From the NCBI GenBank assembly GCA_964035015.1, contig OZ036006.1, positions 15,186,957 through 15,250,956 on the forward strand: a DNA stretch of 64,000 nucleotides, given 5' to 3'. The translations under genes were made by a program, and so were the position numbers. Source of the DNA: Corallium rubrum (Eukaryota; Cnidaria; Anthozoa; Scleralcyonacea; Coralliidae). Numbering within the stretch: position 1 is the first letter of the stretch; the number at the start of each line of letters is the position of its first letter. The notes beneath the pieces were generated by a model, which did no database searches, was not told the origin of the DNA, and saw nothing but the letters and a program-made list of their open reading frames with translations. Below, in pieces: positions 48,790-58,093 of this stretch.

Positions 48790-50095
48790 TTCCGCAGGTT
48801 TTCTAGATGTGCGCAGACTGCGCCAATTGCAAAAATCAGTAGCCCGAGTAAACGCCAGACCAGGCATCGTTTTGTTTTGTTCTCAGACTCGCCCGGCTGT
48901 CAAGCGACAGAAAACGGCCATGACTGTTGTTCCTAGTTGGAAAGTTAGCACCGATGATTTTGAATCTCGTTTACATTCTGGCCGAGCTGAGCACAACATT
49001 ATGTGGGTAAATATTGATGGGCTCCCGGGCAAGGGGTTTCCGATACATATTCCGACTCACGATCAGTTTATCGCGTCTTTTGACGTGCCTCCTTTATCGC
49101 GGTTACAACCACTTTATTGCGGGACCGGTGGATATTCACGGTAATCCCGAGGCCTGGCAGCTAATCCTACATGGCCATCCTCATGCTGCTCGGATAATGC
49201 GCTGGATTCGCGATAAAGTGGATCTTTGAGACTTTGCGCAGTCTTATCTGGAACCTATAAGGGCGTGAGTTATCACTCAGAATTTCCGCTATCGAAGTGT
49301 TTTGCACACCATCGGTTGGGCAAAGGATTTACTAGTTTTGTTTCAGATGAGATTGTAACACGCGTGGCCATCGGGGCGCTTCGGGTTTGGGGGTGACTGG
49401 ATGTTAGGTGGGGCCATCAAAACCGTGGCTTTAGTTGGATGCCCGATATTTTAACTTGTGGATGTGCGATTCCCCGTTCTCTTGGGATACCCTTGTAGAT
49501 GTTCCTCGTTATCTCTATAAGGACTCGTATATGACGAAATGCGACGACATGTCTGGTTATGAACACGTTCGTTTCCAGGAGTCCTCTCAGACTTACGTCG
49601 GTTTCGCGCTGGTGGTTTGTGAGTGCCACACTACCCTTTGGTTGGAAAGAATCATATATTTATCATACCATTTGTTTGGCCGTGTCTAGTTATCTTAGGC
49701 GTTTGGGAGACCCATGTTCTTTGTATATCCATGCCCGTCTCAATGGAGAACTTTTCACAACGACAGGTACTTGGGCTGTCATCCCTTCAATTCGCTCCGA
49801 TGCTTTCCGGAAACGGGCCGCGACCGCAACTGTCTTTGTTCTGTTAGTGTTGGTACGCTTAGGTTACACGATTGGTATTGCTGAATCTAACGCTCTACCC
49901 AGTTTATTGCTAAATCTACGCTCTACCCAGTTGTGTTGTTTATTCCGTAAAACAGGCGTTTTTTACTTCCGGAACGCAAAATTACGTCCTGGGTGGCTTT
50001 ACGGGAGACTATCATCGCTTGTACGAAATTCGTTGATGTTAAATCTTTATCTACGGTCGATGAAGGTAAACTTGCACGTCGTGTGGCGGAGGATA
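48790..50095 (+). pseudogene. Reverse transcriptase pseudogene, DIRS-like type
   Basis: Read in several frames it gives a pre-RT region with GPVDIHGNPEAWQLILHGHP, then KGFTSFVSDEIVTRVAIGAL, then DARYFNLWMCDSPFSWD, VPRYLY, CDDMSGYEHVRF (motif A region), WWFVSATLPFGWK (motif B region) and CSLYIHARLNGEL, where the catalytic YIDD is lost. I associate this block order with an RT family of cnidarian and mollusc retroelements related to DIRS. Stops and at least three frame changes make it dead. A LINE insertion cuts it off at the right. Confidence 0.65.
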
Positions 50096-51263
50096 GGATA
50101 GGATAGGATAGGATAGGATAGGATAGGATAGGATAGGATAGGATAGGATTAGGATAGGATAGGAAAAACTTTATTTATATACGCTAACCATTGTCAACCT
50201 AGGCTGATTTCCACAAGGGGCGTGTAAACTATTAAAATTACAAAGATATAGTAACATAATATACACTGTAGAAGCAGAACAGTTGAAATAACCACAAAGT
50301 TGGTCATCCCAGATTAGAGTGAATCTGAGATAACCAACCCCATGGTCACTCCAACTGCTCCGTTTCCACTGTGCAGTAGAAAGTTATAAGTACAACAATA
50401 TAAACTATAGAAAATAATATACAGTACAATAAATTTATTTACAAGTTTTTCATGCGATGTTCTTCAAAAATGTGAGTAGCAATTTTAGTTTGAAAGGACA
50501 TGAGGGAGTTGCTCTACCTAATTTATTTCGGTAAAGAGTTCCATTTTTGTGTCCCATCAAACATGAAACTTTTTTTCATGCTATTTGTACGTGGCTGTGG
50601 CAAGCAAAGAGTACTTTCAGAATCTCGAAGTTCATAACTGTTCATTTTACTTCTGAAAGTAAATAGATCAGTTAGTGAATTCGGACCATTTTATTCAGCA
50701 ACAGCTTGTACATTAATTTTGACATAGCCTTTATCCTTTCCGTTTTATTCATTATGAGTCGAGCAGCTCTGTTTTGGAGCTTTTGGAGGCGTTTGGATTG
50801 TGTTTCACCAAACACGTTCCATACTTCACAGCAATAAGTAAAGTATGGACGAACAATAGAATTATATGCAGAAACAAGTGTATCTTTCTCAACAAATTCT
50901 ATCATTCTACGAAGAGCTGATATTCCTGATGCTATTTTCTTGCAAATGTTATCAGTATTATTCTTCCAAGATAAACACTGGTCAATAGATTAGTCACTCC
51001 AAGAGTTTTGCAATCATAAACTTGTTTAATTGGTTTGTTTTCTATGACGACGTTTAGCCGCTTATTTGAAATACCTTTTATCATTGGTTTAGATCCAATT
51101 AATATAAATTCAGTTTTGGCCACATTTAAACTTAGTTTATTGGCAGTTAACCATTTCCTTAGGTTTTCTAAATTAGAATTCATAGCAGCTTCAACATCAT
51201 TTATAGATTCTCCAGCAACTGTTAGGTTTGTATCATCCGCAAACAGTCGTGGTTTTGTTTAAA
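50096..51263 (-). pseudogene. LINE, second copy of the 5-kb family, with (CCTAT)n tail
   Basis: Minus-strand frames start at the catalytic FADDTNLTV box and continue with ENLRKWLTANKLSLNVAKTE and RPYFTYCCEVWNVFGETQ. A deletion removes part of the thumb. The 3' UTR (CCCCTTGTGGAAATCAGCCT, AATAAAG) ends in CCTAT units at 50096-50164. It is 5' truncated within the RT and inserted into the DIRS-like pseudogene. Confidence 0.9.
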
Positions 51264-52440
51264 AAAGACTACATTAGAGCGAGTACTCGTGGGGGATTTG
51301 TCTTCTTTGTCGTGTCCTCAGTCTGTTGCATCTGCGTTGCCTCGTGGGATTCAGTCTTGGGTGTTGGTAACCCTGCCGCTTGTATTACGACGGTAAGTTG
51401 TACTTGAGTGACATTCGCCATAGAGTGACTCCTCGTCAAGCGGAACCCGTCCTGCTGACAGATTTGTACAGCATCGCACGTCACATCCAGGCGTGCTTGG
51501 AGACATATGTACGACAGGTCTGGCTGGCTTTCTCATGCATGGTTTTTAGTAGTGACGCTGCGGTTTCTATGATGTTGGCTGACGTGGCGCTACACGACAT
51601 ACTGGACTTGGATGGAGGTCTACTATTGAAACGGTTTTACACTACATCAACCCAGTTCGGTTCTCAACCCAGCTGGTCTCGCGCGCAGCACAATTAGTTA
51701 ATCTCAATCTTCATACTGGCACTGCATATAAGGACTTTAGTGCCTTGAAAGGTTTCGTACAAGCCTTTCAATATTAGTTTGTGTTCTACCGGGTAACCTA
51801 AACGTATCGGAGAGAACAGTGTGATTAAATTGGATTAAAAGTAAGGTATGGGAAGGAAGATACAAAGATAGAACGTCGTTTTGTGTGTTGTTGATGGTAA
51901 TAACCGGGTGAGCTTGGGACAGGTTCGGGGAAGACCGGAGTTGCTGTCCATATCTTATTAATGACAATACATTGGGCAGAATATTACTCTATTCAAAGTC
52001 AGTTTGAATATGGAAATTATGCACTAGGAGTAGTATAGAACTTGAGGCTATGGGCGCACCTTTTTTTTTTCTCACTAAAAACAACCCCCAAATGATCAGA
52101 TTTAGCAAGGATGGTTGTTTGAGACGGTAAGCTTTTTTAAAAAAATTTTTAAGTATAAGCAAAAGGGACGAAAAGGGACCAAAACCAAAAAAAAAAATGT
52201 TGGAATTCATCAAGAAAGGATGTTTGAGAGGGTTTTTTTAAGAGATGGACCATTTTGACTGTTTTCACGATTTTTGTATCCTCGTTTCAGTTTTTTTTTG
52301 TTCCTAATAAGGTCTCCCAAATGTTAGTTTTCCTTTTCCAGACGCTTTTGTCGGATTTGATATAATAAAACACAACAGATCTCATACGAGTGGCCGGGGG
52401 TTAATCACAAACGAGCTGTATGTAAATTCCATATCTCAGG
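51264..52440. other. No supported gene
   Basis: The first part may continue the DIRS-like element. An open frame at 51380-51697 has no recognised domain. After the direct repeat at 51989 the sequence is T- and A-run-rich. The left end of the Polinton-like element should lie near 52.4 kb, but its terminal repeat cannot be set without the other end. Confidence 0.4.
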
Positions 52441-52482
52441 TGACAGGGGACGACCAATCATCTTTTAACCCATAAATTAAAG

Positions 52483-52562
52483 TTTTGGTTTTAGTTTTGG
52501 TTTTGGTTTTGGTTTTGGTTTTGGTTTTGGTTTTGGTTTTGGTTTTGGTTTTGGTTTTGGTT
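52483..52562. repeat. (GGTTTT)n microsatellite, coding
   Basis: About 13 units of a 6-bp repeat at the 3' end of the leftmost viral gene, read in frame as alternating Asn-Gln. As a hexamer it changes the tail length without frameshifts. Confidence 0.9.
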
Positions 52563-53156
52563 CTGATTTCGTTTGGTTTTCGGTTTCTGTTCGGGTACTT
52601 TTGTCTTGTGTTGGTACACATGTTTTCCCACAGTTATACCTCCGGATAACAGTCCGAGACATGGTATATATGGTGTGATCATGGCTACAACTTTACCAAC
52701 GTCACTTTTTAACAGTTTGTCTTTTTGTAATTCGTTGTCTAGCTCCTCAGAGCTTTCTACGGCGTCCAAACCACCGAGAACATTGGAGAACCTACTGATT
52801 AACATATCAGTCAGGAATTCGTTAGCTCTTTCCATCCTTTTAGCCTCATATTCAGCGTATAGCTTATCCACAACCTTTACCGACGCTTTTTTGATGTAGC
52901 CAACTGACTGAGTTATTTCACCATCCTCTGACAGTTTTATTAGCTCACTTCTCTTCTTGTTGGCATCATCGGTTGGTGGAGGTGTTGGGCTGGTTTCCTC
53001 AGTCTTTTTCAGATCATTGACGAGCTCATCGACTAAGTTGGGGATCTCAGTAGGTATTTCCGTTTCTGGCTCCCCAACAGATGTCTCAGCTGGTTCTGCA
53101 GCGGATGCTTTGGGTTTTTTCCCGACTCTCACCGTTTTAGTTTTCTTTTCGGCCAT
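52491..53156 (-). CDS. Hypothetical protein with Asn-Gln repeat tail
   Basis: A 221-residue protein, last gene of the leftward module, starting 4 nt after the ATPase stop. The N terminus (1-20) is very basic, and 21-65 is rich in Pro, Thr and Glu. A likely helical region (80-150) follows, then a hydrophobic stretch about 153-177 (AMITPYIPCLGLLSGG), then a basic linker and about 13 Asn-Gln dipeptides to the stop. I do not recognise the family. A basic start and one membrane-like segment would fit a virion-associated or DNA-binding accessory protein, but that is a guess. The tail is the coding (GGTTTT)n array and may be longer than in the ancestral protein. Confidence 0.7.
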   Translation of the reverse strand: MAEKKTKTVRVGKKPKASAAEPAETSVGEPETEIPTEIPNLVDELVNDLKKTEETSPTPPPTDDANKKRSELIKLSEDGEITQSVGYIKKASVKVVDKLYAEYEAKRMERANEFLTDMLISRFSNVLGGLDAVESSEELDNELQKDKLLKSDVGKVVAMITPYIPCLGLLSGGITVGKHVYQHKTKVPEQKPKTKRNQNQNQNQNQNQNQNQNQNQNQNQN

Positions 53157-53160
53157 CTTA

Positions 53161-53769
53161 CTACAGATCAGATTTTGGGATGACTACCTTATACGCGTAT
53201 GGATGCCTTAACATAATCTCAAACCTATCGTATTTGTTTTCTTTTAGCTTTTCAGTTATCCCTATGACGTTTTCACGGTTTAAACCACCAAGGTAGTCAT
53301 CAGTGATGACCTTCATATCGGTTTTGTTGGGGTTGTAGAACGTTACTAACTTACTGATATTTTCCCTATAAGGTTTTGTGATAGCTGTTAGCTGTTGTGT
53401 GATTACGATAGTTGACAGATTGTAGTGCCGGGCGCTGAAGGCTAATTTAACCAACTCACTTGTTCTGTTTTTTACGGGTTGTCCACTGGCACAGTCGTCG
53501 AGGACTATCAGTGTTTTGGATCCATTAAATATCCGAACAACATATTCTAGTACAATCTCAACGTCGTCCTGACTACAGTCCACAGCGATGAAGTCCGGGT
53601 CGGAGGTGTATTTCCAGGTGGTGTAGGTTTTGTTCCAGCTGAACGTTGGACAGAGCAGAACGATGTAGTCGAAGAACCCGAAGTATTCATCTTCTAACAT
53701 CTTCAGGAGATACCAGGTTTTTCCACAGACCGTCATACCAACGATCAGCATATTGAATGGGTGGTCCAT
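53161..53769 (-). CDS. FtsK/HerA-type DNA packaging ATPase
   Basis: A 202-residue P-loop ATPase. Walker A is GMTVCGKT (11-18), Walker B is TLIVLDD (86-92), and a polar sensor region TIVITQQ (120-126) follows FSARHYNLS. This layout is that of the compact A32/FtsK-HerA packaging ATPases of Polintons, adintoviruses and virophages, which drive genome entry into the preformed capsid. The start codon directly abuts the stop of the capsid gene (TAA then ATG). The Walker A residue before CGKT is Val where Gly is more usual, but the essential Gly-Lys-Thr is kept, so the protein could be functional. Confidence 0.88.
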   Translation of the reverse strand: MDHPFNMLIVGMTVCGKTWYLLKMLEDEYFGFFDYIVLLCPTFSWNKTYTTWKYTSDPDFIAVDCSQDDVEIVLEYVVRIFNGSKTLIVLDDCASGQPVKNRTSELVKLAFSARHYNLSTIVITQQLTAITKPYRENISKLVTFYNPNKTDMKVITDDYLGGLNRENVIGITEKLKENKYDRFEIMLRHPYAYKVVIPKSDL

Positions 53770-55011
53770 TTAATACTGGATTGATTTTAGATTCTTATTT
53801 ACCATATTTACCAAACCATCACTCAGCACAAAGATTCGACAGACTACGTTGGCCACAGTCACCTTCTTAGTAATCTCGATCAGAACCCCAGACTGTGTGT
53901 TAACAATTCTTTTTCCAGTCCCGACACTATTACGGTCTTCAATACTTCTCAGATCAATCGCCAGAGCGAAAGCGTCTTTGTAGAACTTCTGGATTGTCAT
54001 AAACTGATCCGTGTTTTCCCTTCCACCAAACAGTCTTTTAGCTTCATCATAGAACCGGCTCTTTGGGATTCCCTGACTGAAGACAGCGTTGGGTACACCC
54101 TCGATTGTTAGCTTAACGCTCTCAATGTTTGGATAGACGTATTTCTCACTATCAGTCCGGATCTTGTTTGTGAACATCATCACAATCCCTTTCATAGACT
54201 TCCGTGGAAGGTTAATGTGTTCGTTGATTAGGGTTGATCCAGCCAACCATTCAGTTGACTTCATCAGCGTGACGTGTTCGTAGGACAACGATCGACCAGC
54301 TGTGTACAGCGACGTTATTTCACTGGCGATGTCGGTGTTATCAATCGTCTCATACTCCAGTTCGAGGTTTTCCAGTGTGTACCCATCAACGGTCTCATTT
54401 GACTGGGCCACCATAACGTCACTCGCCTTTGGTAGGCTAATGACATAGCGGAAGTTGTTGTACATCTCAAAGGGAGCATAAAGTCCGTGGTCCCCGAGGA
54501 TCTTATCCAATCTCACCTTCATCCTCACTCCGTGGATTGTGAGCATCAAAGCGTCAGCTACCTTCTCGGCGTCCCCAGAGGAGGCCCCACTATCGTCCTT
54601 AGACATCAGCTTTCTTAGGTTTTCTGGACCAATCCCATACCCGACCATCTGATCCCTCACACTCTTCGGTAACCAGAGATCCCTGTACACACCAAGGAAA
54701 CTTTCACCTGTGTTGTCGTAAACAGTTTCACCAGCTAGCTTAACAACCAGCCTTTCAACCAGAAGCCTGGAGAGATTGTTTAGGAACCACGACTTGGTGT
54801 TCATGTTCTTAAAGTCGAACAATAGATGAAAGCTACCCGGGACCAAACAGCTATCAGGTTTTAGCTTTGGTATGTCGATGTAGAGGTCCTCACCAGGGTT
54901 GACTTTGTTGGGGTTCATGGTGATTGTGTGTCTTGTCCGGAGTCCCTTGATCTCCGACATTCTCGCCCGTCTAAATCCAGGTAACAGCTCTGTTTGACTT
55001 CTGTTGGTCAT
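53770..55011 (-). CDS. Putative major capsid protein (double jelly-roll)
   Basis: A 413-residue, beta-rich protein without signal or membrane segment, next to the packaging ATPase, as expected for the major capsid gene. Recognisable blocks are DLYIDIPKLKPDSCLVPGS, NTKSWFLNNLSRLLVERL, GLYAPFEMYNNFRYVISLP, NLELEYETIDN and IVNTQSGVLIEI. I associate them with capsid-like proteins of invertebrate Polinton-type elements. The length is modest but within the range of double jelly-roll proteins. The function is by position and resemblance; no fold could be computed. The start is supported by TATATGACC right at the ATG. A second Met at residue 18 is an alternative. Mistaken identity with another structural protein is possible. 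Confidence 0.65.
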   Translation of the reverse strand: MTNRSQTELLPGFRRARMSEIKGLRTRHTITMNPNKVNPGEDLYIDIPKLKPDSCLVPGSFHLLFDFKNMNTKSWFLNNLSRLLVERLVVKLAGETVYDNTGESFLGVYRDLWLPKSVRDQMVGYGIGPENLRKLMSKDDSGASSGDAEKVADALMLTIHGVRMKVRLDKILGDHGLYAPFEMYNNFRYVISLPKASDVMVAQSNETVDGYTLENLELEYETIDNTDIASEITSLYTAGRSLSYEHVTLMKSTEWLAGSTLINEHINLPRKSMKGIVMMFTNKIRTDSEKYVYPNIESVKLTIEGVPNAVFSQGIPKSRFYDEAKRLFGGRENTDQFMTIQKFYKDAFALAIDLRSIEDRNSVGTGKRIVNTQSGVLIEITKKVTVANVVCRIFVLSDGLVNMVNKNLKSIQY

Positions 55012-55028
55012 ATACTACATAACAGGTT

Positions 55029-55886
55029 TTATTTTCGGTTTTTCCAATAGTCATACAATAACCACGTCATAGCTATGGCAAGAACCCACAGATTGTTGGC
55101 TGACCATGCTATCCCTTTTGCTCCCCAGTTCAGAACCTGTGCTAGTAGGTTGAACAGTGGTGCTAACAGAGGTCCCAAACTTTTGCCCAGATTAGCGAGT
55201 GCCTTAGCGAAACCACCAACAGCCCTCGCTCCCCCCGAGACATTCCTTCTGGCGGCAACAACTATTGTGGTTATGATCCCAGCTATGGTAATGGCTATGG
55301 CAGACAGGCCAACCATATTTTTCTTAGCCCACTTCTTAAACCTTTCCAACCTATTCAGGTCATTGTTTTCCGCCTCATTCTCTAAGATAGACAAAACATC
55401 AATATGTTCGGGGGTATCACCTATTCTAATTCTTATGGTGTCCGCCTTCATTTCCGCCACCTCACCGAATTTTTCATACAGTTGTCTCTCACGAGGGTCT
55501 TCCTCATTAGCCGCTTGTTCTCTGTAGTAGTCGGCTTCTATTTCAAGAAACCTAATCTTTTCTACACTCGTACCCTGTGGTTCGAGCATTCCCATGAATT
55601 CTCTTGCTTCCTGCTCAGTTAGGAGTCCTTTAGCCTGTTCCCATAGGTTCCCCTCTCTTTCCTCAAGTACGCTCTCACTCTCTGAGATGACTTGTGAGCT
55701 TATGTCATTCACCACTTCCTGGGAGGTTGTGGGGTCGTTGTTAGCCCTCTCAATAGCCCCTGAGACTTTTTTGGAGTGTTCCTCTTCAACCTCCCTTAAC
55801 AGCTTTCTGAAACGCTCGACGGCCTCTTTATTATTTTTCCCTTCATTATACACAAACTTACCCTTTTCACCCTCCATACGTTTCAT
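55029..55886 (-). CDS. Membrane protein with coiled-coil N-terminal half
   Basis: A 285-residue protein. Residues 1-185 are highly charged and helical (EAVERFRKLLREVEEEHSKK and similar), a probable coiled coil. Residues 191-212 (GLSAIAITIAGIITTIVVAA) form a clear membrane segment. Residues 223-258 are amphipathic and Gly/Leu-rich, and 264-280 (NLWVLAIAMTWLLYDYW) form a second membrane segment before a basic end. Comparable proteins sit beside the capsid genes of related invertebrate elements, so an inner-membrane or minor virion role is plausible. No enzymatic motif is visible. It lies between the capsid gene (17-nt gap) and the acidic/basic protein (24-nt gap), same strand. Confidence 0.75.
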   Translation of the reverse strand: MKRMEGEKGKFVYNEGKNNKEAVERFRKLLREVEEEHSKKVSGAIERANNDPTTSQEVVNDISSQVISESESVLEEREGNLWEQAKGLLTEQEAREFMGMLEPQGTSVEKIRFLEIEADYYREQAANEEDPRERQLYEKFGEVAEMKADTIRIRIGDTPEHIDVLSILENEAENNDLNRLERFKKWAKKNMVGLSAIAITIAGIITTIVVAARRNVSGGARAVGGFAKALANLGKSLGPLLAPLFNLLAQVLNWGAKGIAWSANNLWVLAIAMTWLLYDYWKNRK

Positions 55887-55910
55887 AATTCTTTCATTTT
55901 TAAATTTTAG

Positions 55911-56273
55911 TCAGAGAAGACCACCTTTCTTACCATAAACAGGACTAACACCTAACAACAATTCACTAGATTTCTTGCCATCTGTCCTGTTTACCTGTAT
56001 TCCAGGCGTATTTCTGATGAGTTTTTTCTTAACCTCTGTAACATGTCTCTCATGTGCCCTAGAACCACTATCGAGACTATAACTACTGTTGGGACGACTA
56101 GTTTCCTCTTCTGTTACGTGGGTTATACCATTCCTACCAGACGTTCGACCTATCGTTACTGTTCTATGATCTCCATCTGTGAAGCCTGTTTCACCAGTAT
56201 CTCCTTCATCCTCTCCCCTCTCCTCCTCTTCACCGAAATCATTCATTTCATAATTATCCCCTTCTTCAGCCAT
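55911..56273 (-). CDS. Small acidic-N, basic-C protein
   Basis: A 120-residue protein with a strongly acidic start (NDFGEEEERGEDEGDTGE), a Ser/Thr/Arg-rich middle and a basic end (EVKKKLIRNTPGIQVNRTDG). There is no membrane segment or known motif. It sits in the structural module. The start has TAGTATATA directly before the ATG and overlaps the spacer after the upstream stop by 6 nt. A DNA- or capsid-associated or maturation role is possible; nothing in the sequence decides it. Confidence 0.65.
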   Translation of the reverse strand: MAEEGDNYEMNDFGEEEERGEDEGDTGETGFTDGDHRTVTIGRTSGRNGITHVTEEETSRPNSSYSLDSGSRAHERHVTEVKKKLIRNTPGIQVNRTDGKKSSELLLGVSPVYGKKGGLL

Positions 56274-56279
56274 TATATA

Positions 56280-56978
56280 CTAGCCTATGTACAACTCAAG
56301 CAGAACAGCTCCAATCCCAACCGGTCGACCTACTGAATGATCATTATTTCCACGAACCCTAAAGGTCATCTTACCATAAACACCCTTTCGGATTTCAGCT
56401 TTCGACTCAATGTCTGTGTAGTGCTGTACACTCCCTTTCAAACTCTGCTCAGAGGTTATCGGAAGAGTACCAATCAGATTACTCCTCCTCCCATTGTCCA
56501 GACTTTTCTCACTCTCAACAGCGTCACACGAGATCCTGACATACCTCAATCCTCTGTTGATGTCCACCTGGTTTGGACTGTTAGTCCACCCACCACCATT
56601 TATCACATCGTTTTCACCGAACCCCAAAAGAAGACCCATCTTCCCAAGTTTCAGCTTTTCCGACGTTTTTACCTTAGAGGTTCCGTTGTAAACATTCTTT
56701 CCGAACTCAACCACCCCACTGTGGGTCCCGGCCAAACCCTTAACGAACGTTTCCAACGCGTCAAAGTTCAGATAACCTTCAGGAGCGGATGCCTCCTTAC
56801 CATCAAACGACACAGAATCGTTCAGACCTGATACCACATTGTTATAGTTCCAGTATACCGTCGCTTTCTTCAGCATCACCTGTGGTCTTGGACCTGTCAC
56901 CATGATAGGTTGTTCGAAGTAGACAGTCTTCTCACCGTTTTCAATGAATAATGTTAGCCTCATTACCCGGGTATACAT
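56280..56978 (-). CDS. Putative minor capsid (penton-like) protein
   Basis: A 232-residue beta-rich protein with VYFEQPIMVTG near the start, EGYLNFDALETFVKG, VDINRGLRYVRISCD and LPITSEQSLKGSVQHY, ending ...GAVLLELYIG. I associate these motifs with a penton-like single jelly-roll partner of the major capsid in invertebrate Polinton-type elements. Size and position between integrase and capsid genes agree. The first ATG overlaps the integrase stop (TAATG). A second ATG five codons later is preceded by TATACCCGGGTA and may be the true start, which would match the TATA-at-ATG pattern of other genes here. Confidence 0.6.
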   Translation of the reverse strand: MYTRVMRLTLFIENGEKTVYFEQPIMVTGPRPQVMLKKATVYWNYNNVVSGLNDSVSFDGKEASAPEGYLNFDALETFVKGLAGTHSGVVEFGKNVYNGTSKVKTSEKLKLGKMGLLLGFGENDVINGGGWTNSPNQVDINRGLRYVRISCDAVESEKSLDNGRRSNLIGTLPITSEQSLKGSVQHYTDIESKAEIRKGVYGKMTFRVRGNNDHSVGRPVGIGAVLLELYIG

Positions 56979-57382
56979 TAACCCAGGTTTTGTACGTCAC
57001 TCTCGGGTATCCATGAGTTGTGCCTATCACCATAACCCAACCACTTGACCAACACCATCTTCCTCCCAGCGACTCTCTTGCTCCTCAACACCTTTTCCAC
57101 CCTATAAACATCATCCTTCTTATCCACCGGTGACAACTCCTCCCCATAAAACTTCCCGATAATCGGCTCACCCTCAGCGTCCTCAATCTCGTAAACGTTT
57201 GGATCGCCACGGATGACCTTCATAATCCTGAAGATTTCCTCAGTGAAGTTAGCCTCATAACCCTTTGTAAATATGCGCTTATACTTTGACACCCTCACAG
57301 TGTCTCCAACCCGGAACCTGGGTAAAGGATGATCACCAAAGTGATGACCGAACAACGTATCCAAACCTGATTCTCGTTTGAC
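56978..57382 (-). pseudogene. Integrase C-terminal part with chromodomain (second frame)
   Basis: This frame continues the integrase after a frame change at about 57363-57370. It contains an RFRVGDTVRVSKYKRIFTKG segment, similar to the small beta-barrel that follows retroviral-type integrase cores. It ends in a chromodomain (DDVYRVEKVLRSKRV, VLVKWLGYGDRHNSWIP) with the aromatic Tyr, Trp, Trp positions that cage methyl-lysine. Integrase-chromodomain fusion is typical of Polintons and steers insertion to marked chromatin. There is no Met at the start: the frame opens after a stop at about 57385, so it is the second half of one gene. Confidence 0.85.
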
Positions 57383-58074
57383 TTATTGATGTCCTTAGGC
57401 TTCAACATAACGACACTGTGTTTTGTGTTGTTATAACCCTTAACGAGATCGTTCAGGACATCAATCCACCTATAAGCTCCCTTGGTGTAGAAATACTTCC
57501 ACATAGCAGTCTTAAGTGTTCTGTTGAACCGTTCGACGATCGCTGCTTTCTTGTCCGAAAACGTACTGAAGTACTCAACACCACGTTCCTTCAGCAGGCC
57601 TTTCACACCCACGTTATAAAACTCCTTTCCGTCGTCGAACTGAGCCAGGTCGGGGTAACCACCAAATCGGTCTCTGAACTGTTCCAACAGCTCAGTCACA
57701 GCCTCGGTCATGTTCTTCGTGTCCTTCCTGTAAACGGGAACGGCGAAAGCATACCTACTCAGAATCTCAACGGCGGTCAAAATCCAGTAATACCCCTTAT
57801 TCTGGTTCTTATACTTCCCCATATCAACCAGGTCCATCTGTATCTGTTCACCGAGGTGGCTGACGAACGTCTGTCTGAACTTATGTCTCCTCACAACCGG
57901 TCTGTACCTCGTGTACGTGTCCTGTGTTTTTAGCCAGTCCCTTACTGCCTTCCTACTCACATCAAGACCTTCTCCCACCGCCTTCTGATACAATCGTTCA
58001 GCTGACTGATATCCCGTTTTCGGATTATACCATATATCTCTCAGTTCCTGTTCCAACCCAACCCCAGCGTCCAT
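57295..58074 (-). CDS. Polinton-type integrase, catalytic part (first frame)
   Basis: DDE integrase. Numbered from the Met at 58074, residues 10-50 form a helical N-terminal part (DIWYNPKTGYQSAERLYQKA). The catalytic core has Asp81 (QMDLVDM), Asp147/148 (AQFDDGKEF) and Glu181 (IVERFNRT), with spacing near D-35-E. It inserts the linear genome into host DNA. The start at 58074 is chosen over the longer frame because it aligns with the usual beginning and lies just beside the divergent gene at 58094. The frame ends in a spurious tail at 57295, because a one-base shift (a -1 slip or a missing base near GGTTTGG) separates it from its chromodomain. Confidence 0.88.
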   Translation of the reverse strand: MDAGVGLEQELRDIWYNPKTGYQSAERLYQKAVGEGLDVSRKAVRDWLKTQDTYTRYRPVVRRHKFRQTFVSHLGEQIQMDLVDMGKYKNQNKGYYWILTAVEILSRYAFAVPVYRKDTKNMTEAVTELLEQFRDRFGGYPDLAQFDDGKEFYNVGVKGLLKERGVEYFSTFSDKKAAIVERFNRTLKTAMWKYFYTKGAYRWIDVLNDLVKGYNNTKHSVVMLKPKDINKSNENQVWIRCSVITLVIILYPGSGLETL

Positions 58075-58093
58075 ATAACCTAACCTATGATAT
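58075..58093. promoter_or_regulatory. 19-bp divergent promoter between integrase and rightward module
   Basis: The two start codons are separated only by ATAACCTAACCTATGATAT. TATA-like sequence abuts both ATGs (TTATATGGA leftwards, GATATATGG rightwards). Any promoter must overlap coding sequence or work with almost no leader. Confidence 0.45.

Larger units (their letters stand above)
46642..52030 (+). mobile_element. Decayed retroelement with DIRS-like RT, short direct end repeats
   Basis: An about 39-bp direct repeat (CTATTCAAAGTCAGTTTGAA ... TGGAAATTATG) occurs at 46642-46680 and 51989-52027. Between them the sequence is GC-richer than its flanks and holds an RT pseudogene. The region 46700-48790 contains short frames with no recognised domain and could be a decayed gag-like part. 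Assigning the repeats to the ends of one element is inference. Confidence 0.45.

Noticed and set aside
51380..51697. 105-codon ORF right of the LINE insertion
   Set aside because: No motif of recombinase, RNase H or RT could be recognised, so it was not called as part of the DIRS-like element.
55075..55527. Plus-strand 150-codon ORF opposite the membrane protein, and other antisense ORFs at 56.3, 57.4 and 59.8 kb
   Set aside because: Antisense shadows of well-supported viral genes, lacking the TATA-at-ATG signal and domains.
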